A stretch of 64,000 bases of DNA, from the NCBI GenBank assembly GCA_963772315.1, contig CAVYWJ010000004.1, positions 558,001-622,000 on the forward strand, in the 5' to 3' direction. The DNA comes from Haliangium sp963772315. GTDB taxonomy: Bacteria > Myxococcota_A > Polyangia > Haliangiales > Haliangiaceae. The translations under genes and the position numbers were made by a program. This document shows positions 1 through 15,505 of this stretch, in pieces. The notes beneath the pieces were generated by a model. It worked only from the letters and a program-made list of their open reading frames with translations, did not search any database and had not been told where the DNA came from. How positions within the stretch are numbered: position 1 is the stretch's first letter; each line of letters begins with the position of its first letter.

Positions 1-3725
<3,725 letters not shown>

Positions 3726-3746
3726 TCGCCCTGACAAGAAACCATC

Positions 3747-4942
3747 ATGACCTCCGAGGAATTGCGCAAGCTCCTGCAGAGTGAAGACGAGCGTACGGAG
3801 TGGAAGCAGGTGCTCAAAGACTCCACTGGCATCCTTCAAGCCGTGTGTGCCTTGGCCAATGATCTCGGCGACAGCCGGTCCCCAGGAACTCTCCTGATCG
3901 GAGTAGCAAAGAATGGGAACGTGTTGGGCGTCAACGCTAGCGGCTCGAAGCGCGATGAGGAGCAGCAGATTCTCGCGAGCCGCCTGCAGTCGATCAAGCT
4001 TCTCCCACGCCTGCTTTCAATATCGAGATCGTCGAATACGAGGGAAAGCAGGTGTTCGTGGTCCGAGTCGACCCCTATCTTGTACCTCCCATCGTCAAGG
4101 TAGATGAAGTCGCCTGGGTGCGGCATGGTTCCACTACTACACGGGCAACGGAGGCCGACTTGCAGCGCCTTCGCGAGCGCCGTCCTTTGATGAATCAGCC
4201 ATTCGATTTGCGTCCACTCGAAGGAACGGCGCTCTCCGATCTCGACACACGTGCACTCGAAGAGCGGTATGCCCTGGCCAAGGAAGGCGTTGACGACGTC
4301 GATACCTTTCCATCGCTCGAGTCGTGGCTCACGCAGATCCAGCTCGGCAGCATGGTCCGAGGCACCTGGACCCCGAATCCGGCAGCCCTGCTGGTGTTTG
4401 GGCAAAGCCCGCAGACTTACTTTCCTGGTGCCACCGTGGAGTTCGTCCGATATGCAGGAGATGATATCGACGCTCTTGCATCCTCGCGCCGAACTGCTAC
4501 GGGAACGATCCCGCAACAACTCGATGTGCTGTGGGCACAGCTGAGCGCACATATCGCATCGGTACCAGGCCCTGATGAGGGCGTCCGTTCACCGTTCGTG
4601 GTCGAGTATCCCCTGGATGCGCTCAAGGAGCTGGCGCGCAATCTGGTCCAGCATCGACAGTACGAAGGAACTCATGCGCCGGGACGTATCGAATGGTACG
4701 ACGATCGCATCGCGTTCTTCAATCCAGGGGGCCCTTTCGGGCGAGCCAGTGAAGGGGAGTTCGGCAGCCATTCAGATTACAGGAACCCCATCATCACCGA
4801 CTGGCTCAAGCAGCTTGGCTACATCGAGCAGCTCGGCCGAGGGATCCGGCTCGTCAACAAGTACCTGGCCAGAAACGGCAATCCTCCTATCGAGGTCGAA
4901 GTGAATGGTTTCACCCGTGTCACGCTGCGGAGGAGATCATGA
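3747..4942 (+). pseudogene. AlbA_2 (schlafen-like) / RecG-like ATP-binding protein, one frameshift
   Basis: Two overlapping frames together encode one protein of about 398 aa. The first frame (3747-~4012) has the AlbA_2 putative DNA-binding domain (ERTEWKQ, AVCALANDLGD, TLLIGVAKNG). The second (~4013-4942) resumes with AFNIEIVEYEGKQVFVVRV and ends in the HATPase-like C-terminal domain of this family (LDALKELARNLVQHRQY, YDDRIAFFNPGGPFG, LGRGIRLVNKYL). One missing base near 4010 explains the break: an added C in cgcctgc would restore LPRPAFNIE. It could be a sequencing error or recent inactivation. GC is clearly lower than in gltBD, suggesting transfer. The end overlaps the next ATG by four bases (ATGA). 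Members of this family occur as regulators, mobile-element genes and defence genes, and nothing here decides which. Confidence 0.8.
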
Positions 4943-5988
4943 AATCCCTCGCACTGTTCAACAACAAGGGAGGTGTGGGCAAGACGACCTTGACCTTCAA
5001 TATTGCTCACATGCTGGCGCGCAAAGGGCATCGCACGGTCGCGCTCGATTACGATCCCCAGTGCAATCTATCGGCATTATTTCTCGCTGAGGAAGAAATT
5101 GCCGACATCTGGGAAAAGGACGAATCGAACAGTCGCAGCAGTACGCAAGGACCGGGACGAACGGTTGCAGGCTGCATAGAGCCCGTTCTTCGCGCCACGA
5201 GTGACCTCCTGGAGCCCGAGCTCGTCCCCGTCGCAGACGACGTATGGCTCTTACCAGGACATCTCCGCCTCAGCCGGATCGAGCAGAATCTTGCCGTGGA
5301 ATGGCCCATGACGCGAGCGCCCGGTAACGAGAGGGCTCTCGACGTCATCACGGCACTGGCTCGGCTCGCCCACATGGCCGCCGACCGAGTGAATGCCGAC
5401 ATCGTGCTCGTCGATACAAGCTCGAGTCTCGGCCTCCTGAGCAGGGCTGCGCTGCTGACCTGTGACGCTGTCGTCGTACCACTGGCGCCCGATCTCTTCA
5501 ATCTGCAAAGTCTCGCGAATGTGGGCGACACACTGCGTGAGTGGCGTGACGATTGGGATGACATCTCCAGCAGCCGCGTCGATGGAGGAGATCCAGAATC
5601 TCTTCCTGTCCATCGCTTCCACCCGATAGGCTACATCGTCCAGCAGCACCTCTCCCGCGCCCGCGGGTGGGTCGAGTCGCTCACGTGGGCACACCAGATT
5701 CCCTGGCACTTTCATCGCCATGTCCTCGCAGACGAGAACCCGCCGCCGAGGTTGACGATCGAGCATGATGAAGCGTGCATTGCTTCCCTCAAGCACGTCG
5801 CCAGCCTGATTCCCATTGCACAGATCGCCAGGAAACCGATCTTCGATCTCAAGCAAGCCGATGGAATTGGCGGAGGTCAGTTGCAGGCAGTTGCGAGGTG
5901 CCGGGCGGAGTTCGATGGTCTCGTGACACGGCTTCTCGAGAGACTAGAACGACTGCCCGAGGCCAAGCCCGCAGAAGAGATAGCGTAG
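4939..5988 (+). CDS. ParA-family ATPase
   Basis: ParA/Soj-like P-loop ATPase, 349 aa. It starts almost directly with the deviant Walker A motif (FNNKGGVGKTT, residues 7-17), followed by DYDPQCNLSALFL (Walker A' region). A Walker-B-like segment follows (IVLVDTSSSLGLLSRAALLTCDAVVVPLAPD, around residues 154-185; only part of it is motif). It lacks an N-terminal DNA-binding extension and no ParB or parS is visible nearby, so a role in plasmid partition is unsupported. It is translationally coupled to the AlbA_2-type gene (4-bp overlap) and shares its lower GC, so the two probably act and moved together. The C-terminal ~120 residues are not recognised. Confidence 0.85.
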   Translation: MKSLALFNNKGGVGKTTLTFNIAHMLARKGHRTVALDYDPQCNLSALFLAEEEIADIWEKDESNSRSSTQGPGRTVAGCIEPVLRATSDLLEPELVPVADDVWLLPGHLRLSRIEQNLAVEWPMTRAPGNERALDVITALARLAHMAADRVNADIVLVDTSSSLGLLSRAALLTCDAVVVPLAPDLFNLQSLANVGDTLREWRDDWDDISSSRVDGGDPESLPVHRFHPIGYIVQQHLSRARGWVESLTWAHQIPWHFHRHVLADENPPPRLTIEHDEACIASLKHVASLIPIAQIARKPIFDLKQADGIGGGQLQAVARCRAEFDGLVTRLLERLERLPEAKPAEEIA

Positions 5989-6198
5989 CGCCCCCCTATG
6001 GCTGGGAGGGCCCGGGCAGCTCCAGGGGGAAGCAAGCGCCCCGGCCGGGACCTCGCTGTGCACCGTCAAGGTGCCGCCCATCTGCTGGGCCGCCAGGGCG
6101 CTGCTATGCAGCCCGAAACCGTGGCGGCCTGGCGCGTCTCGCGCAGCTCGCGCGTGCGCTCGACGAGCGTCTCTCCAGTCGGCGTGCGTGACTGCGTA

Positions 6199-6825
6199 TC
6201 AGAACGCGTAGCCGAGGCGCACGTACCCGTTGGCGAACAGCTCCTCGTCCTCGGCGAATTCCTCGCTGTCGTCGGTGTTCCAGTTGCGGCCGACGCCCAA
6301 GGCAGCGGCGGCGTTGAAGCCGCTGTCCCAGATAAAGTGATAGCCGAGCAGGACCTGGGGGCCGACCGTGCTGCTGGTGCTGTCGCCCGACGACTTGGTG
6401 CGGACGATGGCGCCCGGCTCGATGAACATGCCGGAGTACATCTTCCTGAAGTAGATCGGGGCGCCGATGCCGATCTCGGAGCCGGTGGTGTCGTCCTCGA
6501 CCGGGGCGTAGTAGTTGAGGTCACCGCGGAGCGCGATGTTATCGGTGACCGCGTAGCTCAGGGAGGCGCCGTAGTAGCCGAGTATGATGCCGATCGGGTT
6601 GGTCAACACGTTCCACGTCTTGTGCGAGTAGCGATAGCGGTTGTGCCCGCCGACCTCGACGAGCTGGCCGTTGAGGGTCGAGATATCGTCTGCTCGATTC
6701 TGCGCGTCCACTTCGGCGGGCCGCATCGGGGCCGGGGCCGGAGCCGGGGCCGGAGCGGGTTGCGCCTGGGCGGTGGCGGCGGCAGCAGAGACGGCGAGGA
6801 AAGCAATCATAGGGATTCGAGTCAT
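6199..6825 (-). CDS. outer-membrane beta-barrel protein, copy 1
   Basis: Secreted beta-barrel-like protein of 208 aa. The start MTRIPMIAFL is chosen over an upstream one because GGAGG lies 5 bases before it. A signal peptide ends near AQAQ, followed by a short Pro/Ala linker (PAPAPAPAPAP). The rest alternates aromatic and polar residues and ends in GYVRLGYAF with a terminal Phe, typical of outer-membrane barrels. No precise family is recognised. A near-identical paralogue lies at 9194-9820. Regulation is probably similar for both because the upstream DNA is duplicated too. Confidence 0.85.
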   Translation of the reverse strand: MTRIPMIAFLAVSAAAATAQAQPAPAPAPAPAPMRPAEVDAQNRADDISTLNGQLVEVGGHNRYRYSHKTWNVLTNPIGIILGYYGASLSYAVTDNIALRGDLNYYAPVEDDTTGSEIGIGAPIYFRKMYSGMFIEPGAIVRTKSSGDSTSSTVGPQVLLGYHFIWDSGFNAAAALGVGRNWNTDDSEEFAEDEELFANGYVRLGYAF

Positions 6826-7307
6826 AGAAACCTCCATTCGACGATTTTCCTTAGAGCAAGCGCCGAGCCAAGCCGGCCCGCGCTCGATCGCGCGACTGCC
6901 CGCGATCACCATGCGCGTCCCACGCGCATGTTAACCCCTCGATTCTAGACATCTTTCGCAGCTACGGCCGGGCGGCCTCGCGCCGGTTGTCGGAAACTCG
7001 ACCAGGGCCAGATAGTGGAGTTTTCGACGTCAGAGACATGGTGAATCGTCAGCTTCCTACCGAGCTGGCGATACGAGTACCTGCGCTGTGTCTCGTTATC
7101 ACCTCGGTCGCCGTGAACGCGCGGTAACGCGTGATCACTCCAGCGCGATCGCTACCGTGCCATCGGCGCGCCGCTCGCCAGGTGCTCGAGCGCTGCGCAC
7201 GCCTCTGCGAGCGGGAGCTGCGCCTCCCTGTGACCGCTGACAATCAGAACACTTGCACACGGCTGTTGACGACAACCCGAGGCGGGACAAGACTCGTAGG
7301 AAGATTG
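6826..7307. other. divergent intergenic region, upstream of copy 1
   Basis: This is a 480-bp spacer between the divergently transcribed outer-membrane protein and TPR genes. I see no convincing ORF. Much of it (6826 to about 7135) is recognisably homologous to 9821-10133, including the segment gtgaacgcgcggtaac. Promoters for both flanking genes must lie here, but I cannot identify clear -35/-10 boxes. Confidence 0.6.
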
Positions 7308-8396
7308 ATGAATACAACTGCAGGTATACGGGCTCGGTCGCGCGTGCTCGTGCGCGTCCTCGTGCTTGGGGCGGTCCTGATCGGGCTCCTGGTCATGCCG
7401 GCGGCGGTGCAGGCCCAGAAGGGCAACACCACCGCGGCCGAGGCCCTGTTCGAGCAGGGCCGCGACCTGATGAAGCAGAAGCGCTACGCCGAGGCCTGCG
7501 AGAAGTTCGAGGCCAGCCACAAGCTCGACCCGAGCGTGGGCGCGCTGCTCAATCTCGGTGACTGCCGCCAGAAGAACGGCCAGACCGCGAGCGCCTGGAC
7601 GCAGCTGCGCCAGGCCATCGCCCTGGCCCGCCAGAACGGTGATCGCCGGCGCGAGCAGCTCGCGCGCAAGCACGCGGAAGCGCTCGAAGCCCAGCTCTCG
7701 TACCTGCTCGTCGAGGTGCCGGAGCCCGCGCGTCTGCCCGGCCTGGAGGTGACCCGCAACGGCGTGGCCGTGGACGAGGTGGTATGGGGTCAGCCACTTC
7801 CCGTGGATCCTGGCGTCCATACGATAGAGATCCGGGCGCCTGGTCACGAGCCGCAAGAGATCCGCGTGGAGGTACCTGCGGGCCCCGGCGAGACCCGCGC
7901 CAGCGTGCCCGCGCTCGCGCCCGAGCCCAAGACCAAGGCCAAGATCGGGGAGCCCGAGGAGCCCGCCCCATCGGACAGCGGGACCGGCGCAGGCGACCCT
8001 GGCGCGCCCGCGGTCGCGCCCGCCCGTGATGCCGGCATGCCTCTCGGCCGCAAGATCGCGCTGGCTGGCGCGGCCGTGGCCGTGATCGGGGTGGCGACCG
8101 GCACGGTGTTCGGCCTGCAGGCGCGCGCCCGGTGGCAAGACGCCGAGGCGCTGTGTGGCGACATGCCCGGCAACTGCACGCCCGAGGGCGTGGCGCGGAG
8201 CAGGGACGCGGCCAGCGCAGGTAATCTGTCCACCCTGTCCTTTTCCATCGGCCTGGCAGCCGCGGCCGCGGGCGCGATCCTGTGGTTCGTGTCAGCGCCT
8301 GACGAGCATGCTCCCGCCGCTGGCGACAGCGCCACGCGCATCGCGCCCATGGTCAGCCCGGACACGCTGGGCGCCAGCATCCACCTGCGCTTCTGA
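7308..8396 (+). CDS. secreted TPR/PEGA-like protein
   Basis: A 362-aa exported protein. The ATG at 7308 is preferred because AGGAAG sits five bases upstream and it directly precedes a hydrophobic signal segment (VLVRVLVLGAVLIGLLVMPAAVQA). Residues ~40-130 form TPR-like helices (AAEALFEQGRDLMKQKRYAEACEKFEASHKLDP), followed by a small beta domain resembling PEGA (VDPGVHTIEIRAPGHE). A Pro/Ala/Gly linker comes next, then a hydrophobic segment (KIALAGAAVAVIGVATGTVFGL), a second one (LGLAAAAAGAILWFV region) and a final ASIHLRF. The same plan recurs in the TPR gene at 43992-45047. It probably forms an operon with the lipoprotein that begins 10 bases downstream. The exact role is unknown. Confidence 0.8.
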   Translation: MNTTAGIRARSRVLVRVLVLGAVLIGLLVMPAAVQAQKGNTTAAEALFEQGRDLMKQKRYAEACEKFEASHKLDPSVGALLNLGDCRQKNGQTASAWTQLRQAIALARQNGDRRREQLARKHAEALEAQLSYLLVEVPEPARLPGLEVTRNGVAVDEVVWGQPLPVDPGVHTIEIRAPGHEPQEIRVEVPAGPGETRASVPALAPEPKTKAKIGEPEEPAPSDSGTGAGDPGAPAVAPARDAGMPLGRKIALAGAAVAVIGVATGTVFGLQARARWQDAEALCGDMPGNCTPEGVARSRDAASAGNLSTLSFSIGLAAAAAGAILWFVSAPDEHAPAAGDSATRIAPMVSPDTLGASIHLRF

Positions 8397-8406
8397 GGAA
8401 TCGATC

Positions 8407-9075
8407 ATGAGACCAGCCCCTCCCTGCTCCGTGCGCGCTGCGCTCTGCGTCGCGATCACAAGCCTGGCGCTCGCCGGCTGCAACGCGCTCCTCGGGATCG
8501 AGGAGTACAGGCTCGGACCCGATGGCGGCCCCCCGTCCCCGCCCGATGCGCCCGGAGAGGCGCCCGACGCCTCGCTGACCGATGCCTCGCCGCCCCCCTT
8601 GCAGCCCGACGCCGGGCCCGCCGATCTGTACCTCGGCTACCCCGATGACCTCGGCGGCACGTCCGAGATCCCGGGCGATTTCCTGTGGGCCGTCAACATC
8701 ACGGTCACCGAGGAGGTGACCCTGGACCGGCTCGGCTTCCTCGGCCGGAGCACCTCCATCTCGGTGATGAAGCTCGGGCTCTACGCCGAAGATCCGCTCG
8801 CGCCGGGCCAGCCAGGCGACCTCGTGGCCAGCGTGCAGGGGGTGGCGGTCGAGGAGGGCGCTTGCGAGGGCGACGTCGCGGACGTGCTCTTGCCGCCCGG
8901 CACGTACTGGTTCGCCATGATGTCCGATCTGAGCGCGGAGCTCGCCAGCGGCACGCCCGACATCACGCATCTCTACGTCAACTACGACCATAACCTCGCC
9001 CTCCCGGAGAGCTTCCCCGTCACCAGCAACATGCTATCGCTGACGCTCAACGTGTATCTCGTGGTCAAGCCGTAG
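8407..9075 (+). CDS. putative lipoprotein of unknown function
   Basis: A 222-aa protein with a lipoprotein signal (ALCVAITSLALAGC, Cys at about residue 24) and a Pro/Asp/Ala-rich tether (residues ~38-70). A beta-rich domain follows (DFLWAVNITVTEEVTLDRLGFLG, LPPGTYWFAMMSD) that resembles carbohydrate-binding or jelly-roll folds, without a recognised family. The start is ATG at 8407, ten bases after the TPR gene stop, with GAGGAA upstream. Longer open frame upstream overlaps the TPR gene and is not used. Confidence 0.8.
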   Translation: MRPAPPCSVRAALCVAITSLALAGCNALLGIEEYRLGPDGGPPSPPDAPGEAPDASLTDASPPPLQPDAGPADLYLGYPDDLGGTSEIPGDFLWAVNITVTEEVTLDRLGFLGRSTSISVMKLGLYAEDPLAPGQPGDLVASVQGVAVEEGACEGDVADVLLPPGTYWFAMMSDLSAELASGTPDITHLYVNYDHNLALPESFPVTSNMLSLTLNVYLVVKP

Positions 9076-9193
9076 CACGAACGGGTGATCACACCCGTGG
9101 AGCCCGCGAGACCTCCGCTCGCGAAGCCCAGACGAGACCAGCCCGTGCGACCACGGCCCTGCACGCGCGGGGCGTGGCCTGGGCGCGACGCGT

Positions 9194-9820
9194 TCAGAAC
9201 GCGTAGCCGACGCGCAGGTACCCGTTGAAGAATAGCTCCTCGTCCTCGGCGAATTCCTCGCTGTCGTCGGTGTTCCAGTTACGGCCGACGCCCAAGGCAG
9301 CGGCGGCGTTGAAGCCGCTGTCCCAGATCCAGTGATAGCCGAGCAGGACCTGGGGGCCGACCGTGTTGCTGGTGTTGCCGTACGACGTCTCGGTGCGGAC
9401 GATGGCGCCCGGCTCGATGAACATGCCGGAGTACATCTTCCTGAAGTAGATCGGGGCGCCGATGCCGATCTCGGAGCCGGTGGTGTCGTCCTCGACCGGG
9501 GCGTAGTAGTTGAGGTCACCGCGGAGCGCGATGTGATCGGTGACCGCGTAGCTCAGCGAGGCGCCGTAGTAGCCGAGCATGATACCGATCGGGTTGGTCG
9601 ATACGTTCCACGTCTTGTGCGAGAAGCGATAGCGGTTGTGCCCGCCGACCTCGACGAGCTGGCCGTTGAGGGTCGAGATGTCGTCTGCTCGATTCTGCGC
9701 GTCAACCTCGGCAGGCCGCATCGGAGCCGGGGCCGGAGCCGGAGACGGAGCCGGTTGCGCCTGCGCGGTGGCGGCGGTGGCAGAGACGGCGAGGAAAGCG
9801 ATCATAGGGATTCGAGTCAT
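9194..9820 (-). CDS. outer-membrane beta-barrel protein, copy 2
   Basis: A 208-aa paralogue of the protein at 6199-6825, the same length and nearly identical apart from scattered substitutions (for example TETSYGNTSNT in place of TKSSGDSTSST). It has the same signal peptide, a slightly shorter Pro/Ala linker and the same GYAF end. The start MTRIP has the same GGAGG. The duplication includes roughly 300 bp of upstream sequence, so it is a segmental duplication. Confidence 0.85.
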   Translation of the reverse strand: MTRIPMIAFLAVSATAATAQAQPAPSPAPAPAPMRPAEVDAQNRADDISTLNGQLVEVGGHNRYRFSHKTWNVSTNPIGIMLGYYGASLSYAVTDHIALRGDLNYYAPVEDDTTGSEIGIGAPIYFRKMYSGMFIEPGAIVRTETSYGNTSNTVGPQVLLGYHWIWDSGFNAAAALGVGRNWNTDDSEEFAEDEELFFNGYLRVGYAF

Positions 9821-10189
9821 AGAAACCTCCATTCGACGATTTCCCTTGGAGCAAGCGTCGAGCCAAGCCGGCCCGCGCTCGATCGCGCGACTGCCCGCGA
9901 TCGCGACAGGAGTCTCTCGCGAACGCTAACGCCTCGATTCCATGAGCCTGTCGCAGCAGCGACGGACGGGCTCGCAGCAGTGTCGAAACGCGACGCGGCC
10001 GTGATGGTGGAGTTTCCGACGTTGGAACCATGGCAGTCTTGTCAGCTTCTCACCGCGCCGGCCGATCTGCGTGCCGGCCAGCTATGTCGCGGCCGCCACG
10101 GCGACCGTGAACGCGCGGTAACACGTGCGTGTCGGGCGTCGCAGCGCGCCGCATCGGCGCGGTCATCCAGGGGGTCGCTCCATGCATCG
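9821..10189. other. intergenic region upstream of copy 2, duplicated segment
   Basis: Non-coding as far as I can see. Bases 9821 to about 10133 match 6826-7135 with substitutions and small gaps, and presumably carry the promoter of the copy 2 gene. The 64-bp repeat array begins just beyond. Confidence 0.55.
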
Positions 10190-10812
10190 GAGTACCTCCC
10201 GGAGGCAGTCCGAGAGGTCGACGAGGTAGTCCGAGGCATTCCGGAGGTAGTCCGAGAGGTCGAGGGATGCCTCGAGTGCATTCCGGAGGCAGCCCGAGGC
10301 ATTGCGGAGGTAGTCGGAGAGGTCGAGGGATGCCTCGAGTGCATTCCGGAGGTAGCCCGAGAGGTCGAGCGATGCCTCGGACTACTTTCCGGAGGTAGTC
10401 CGAGGCATCGCGGAGGTAGTCCGAGAGATCGATCGATGCCTCGGAGTACGTTCCGGAGGTAGTCCGAGGCATTGCGGAGGTAGTCCGAGAGATCGATCGA
10501 TGCCTCGGAGTACGTTCCGGAGGTAGTCCGAGGCATCGTGGAGGTAGTCCGAGAGATCGATCGATGCCTCGGAGTACGTTCCGGAGGTAGTCCGAGGCAT
10601 TGCGGAGGTAGTCCGAGAGATCGATCGATGCCTCGGAGTACGTTCCGGAGGTAGTCCGAGGCACTGCGGAGGTAGTCCGAGAGATCGATCGATGCCTCGG
10701 AGTACGTTCCGGAGGTAGTCCGAGGCATCGCGGAGGTAGTCCGAGAGGTCGATCGATGCCTCGGAGTACGTTCCGGAGGTAGTCCGAGAGATCGATCGAT
10801 GCCTCGGGATGC
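10190..10812. repeat. array of 64-bp tandem repeats with hairpin potential
   Basis: The core runs with an exact 64-bp period: the marker acgttccgg occurs at 10448, 10512, 10576, 10640, 10704 and 10768, with a variant at 10384. Upstream units (10190-10383) are degenerate with periods of about 43-63 bp. The last unit is about 43 bp, lacking a 21-bp module. Each unit holds two copies of ggaggtagtccgag, a palindromic atcgatcgat, and an inverted repeat: GTAGTCCGAGGCAT pairs with ATGCCTCGGAGTAC across about 27 bases with one mismatch. Because 64 is not a multiple of three, the open minus-strand frames crossing it cycle phase. They are not annotated as genes. Confidence 0.93.
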
Positions 10813-10894
10813 GTCCCGGATGCACTCTCAGGGCTCGTGAGGCTGACCTGGCCCCCGCCTGCGCCTGGAGCGGCAGCTACACCGGAGGGACGGC

Positions 10895-12625
10895 TCAGCG
10901 GAAGAACACGGCGTCGATGTCGATATTGCCGCCGACGCACGCCAGCACGGCCCGGATCATGACCGCCTTGCCCTGTGCATTCACGGCCAGGCTCGCCTCG
11001 TTGATCCTGTCGTACACGGTCGTGGCGCCGAAGCCGCCCGGGGCCACGCGGTGGTTGGTCACCAACCGCAGGTTGGTTCCATCGGAGAGGATCCAGAAGG
11101 CATGGGCGTGACCGCGTGGGCCCATTGCCACCTGCAGATCTCGTGGCCGTGCGGGGACGGTCGAGACCACGCTCTCCGGCGCGGCCCACGCCTCGTCCAC
11201 GGCCGAGTACACGCCGGCCCAGATCTGGTGCGGCCCGGGATTGTCCTGGATCCAGACGGTGATGCCATCTCCCGCAGGGCTCACCGCCACATTTCCCGGA
11301 CGGAACGCGCCGCCTTGCTCCGAGCCTTCCATCAGGACGTCAACCTGCGACGCGCCGCCCGGGTCATGGCGCCACGCCTGGATGCGTGGCGGCTGCAGGG
11401 CTTGCCAGGTCGCAAAGGCGTACCCCGTGGGAGCCATGGCAAAGCTGATGCCGGTGACCGGAGGCTGGGTCAGCGTCTCGGCTTCTCCCCAGCCGCTCAC
11501 GGCCCGATGAGGCACTGCCTGCAGATGGTACATGTGGTCGACCACGAGCACGATGGCGTCGCCCCGGTCATCGATGCCGACGGCGGGTGTCCCGCCCGCG
11601 TTGGCGATCGCCGCCGGGTGTCCGAGGAGTTGCACGGGCTCGGCCACGCCCCAGCCGCTCCCTGCGACGAAGCGATTGATCCACGCCTGCCGGGTGGTGC
11701 CCTCGGTATGCTGCCACACCACGATGGCCGCGCCGTCGTCGTTCATCGCAAGGTGCGGCCAGTCGGCAGTCGCGGTCTCGCTGGTGTCGAGCCGCACGGG
11801 CTCGTCCCAGGCCGTGCCGTCGTGGCGGCTGGCCCACACGTGGTTGCGTGCGCCTTGGGCTTGCAGCCACACGGCGATGGCGTTGCCCGCGCCATCCATG
11901 GCGACGAGCGGTATCTGCGCATCGCCGGCCTCATCGTGCTCGAGCTGCTGGGCGGCCTCCCAGAGGCCGGTGCGGGCATGGTAGTAACTGGCCCAGACGC
12001 TGCTGTGCGGGGCCTCGTGGGTCCAGACCACGGCGACGTTGCCGCGGGGATCCATGGCCACGTCGGGGCTGTGCGGGTAGATGGCATCGCTGTTCTCGAC
12101 CAGTGTGCCCGTGGTGTCCCAGGTGCCATCGCGCACCGTGAGCTGGAAGCGGTGCGCGCCGGCGAGCGGGTTGCCGGCCAGATCCGTGACCGCCACGGTC
12201 ACGACCGCGGTGTACGAGCCGAGCAGGGCGAGATCGTCAGCTGGCAGGAAGCGGAGCACGGCGCCGTCGACCTCGATCGTGCCCGGCACGGGCTGGCCAG
12301 CGTCGTCGAGGAGCTGGAGCCCGTCGGCTGGCTCGCTCGCGATGATGGGCTCGTCGAAGCGAGCCGTGATGGCCAGCATGGGCTCCACCCCCGTGGCACC
12401 GTCCGTGGGGTCGGTCTCCGTGATCGTGGGCGGCGTGCGATCGACGGACCCATCGGCGACAGACCCATCGGCGACGGACCCATCGGCGACGGACCCATCG
12501 GCAGTGGGCGCGTCGATTCCGGGCTCATGACCTCCGTCTCGTACGGGGGAGTCATCGTCGCCAGTCGGCGCGCAGCCTGCGCTTGCCAGCATCGTGGACA
12601 TCATGACGGCGCAAAATGTTCTCAT
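10895..12625 (-). CDS. lipoprotein with Big_5 (Ig-like) domain and repeated beta units
   Basis: A 576-aa exported lipoprotein (MRTFCAVMMSTMLASAGC). The start is chosen because AGGAGGG lies four to five bases upstream. A tether of repeated ADGSV pentapeptides comes from 15-bp DNA repeats at about 12430-12510. Next is a SbsA/Big_5-type Ig-like domain (PPTITETDPTDGATGV, ITARFDEPI, YTAVVTVAVTDLAGN). The remaining ~380 residues repeat a pattern of about 50 aa (VAMDPRGNVAVVWTHE, VAMDGAGNAIAVWLQ, LAMNDDGAAIVVWQH), suggesting a beta-propeller. Probably displayed on the cell surface; function unknown. Confidence 0.85.
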   Translation of the reverse strand: MRTFCAVMMSTMLASAGCAPTGDDDSPVRDGGHEPGIDAPTADGSVADGSVADGSVADGSVDRTPPTITETDPTDGATGVEPMLAITARFDEPIIASEPADGLQLLDDAGQPVPGTIEVDGAVLRFLPADDLALLGSYTAVVTVAVTDLAGNPLAGAHRFQLTVRDGTWDTTGTLVENSDAIYPHSPDVAMDPRGNVAVVWTHEAPHSSVWASYYHARTGLWEAAQQLEHDEAGDAQIPLVAMDGAGNAIAVWLQAQGARNHVWASRHDGTAWDEPVRLDTSETATADWPHLAMNDDGAAIVVWQHTEGTTRQAWINRFVAGSGWGVAEPVQLLGHPAAIANAGGTPAVGIDDRGDAIVLVVDHMYHLQAVPHRAVSGWGEAETLTQPPVTGISFAMAPTGYAFATWQALQPPRIQAWRHDPGGASQVDVLMEGSEQGGAFRPGNVAVSPAGDGITVWIQDNPGPHQIWAGVYSAVDEAWAAPESVVSTVPARPRDLQVAMGPRGHAHAFWILSDGTNLRLVTNHRVAPGGFGATTVYDRINEASLAVNAQGKAVMIRAVLACVGGNIDIDAVFFR

Positions 12626-12679
12626 AAACCCTCCTGCTCCTCCCCGGCTGGAAAGAAGGAGCAAGAGGTATGCCCTCGT

Positions 12680-15501
<2,822 letters not shown>

Positions 15502-15505
<4 letters not shown>

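Noticed and set aside
4004..4018. Programmed -1 frameshift in the AlbA_2 gene
   Set aside because: The direction fits -1, but there is no slippery heptamer or downstream structure; a missing base is simpler.
10190..10812. Possible CRISPR array
   Set aside because: Repeats are adjoining and near-identical without unique spacers, and no cas gene is nearby.
10050..11189. A 379-aa minus-strand open frame through the 64-bp repeats
   Set aside because: All minus-strand frames are open across the repeats because of sequence composition and the 64-bp period; no ribosome site or conserved protein is visible.
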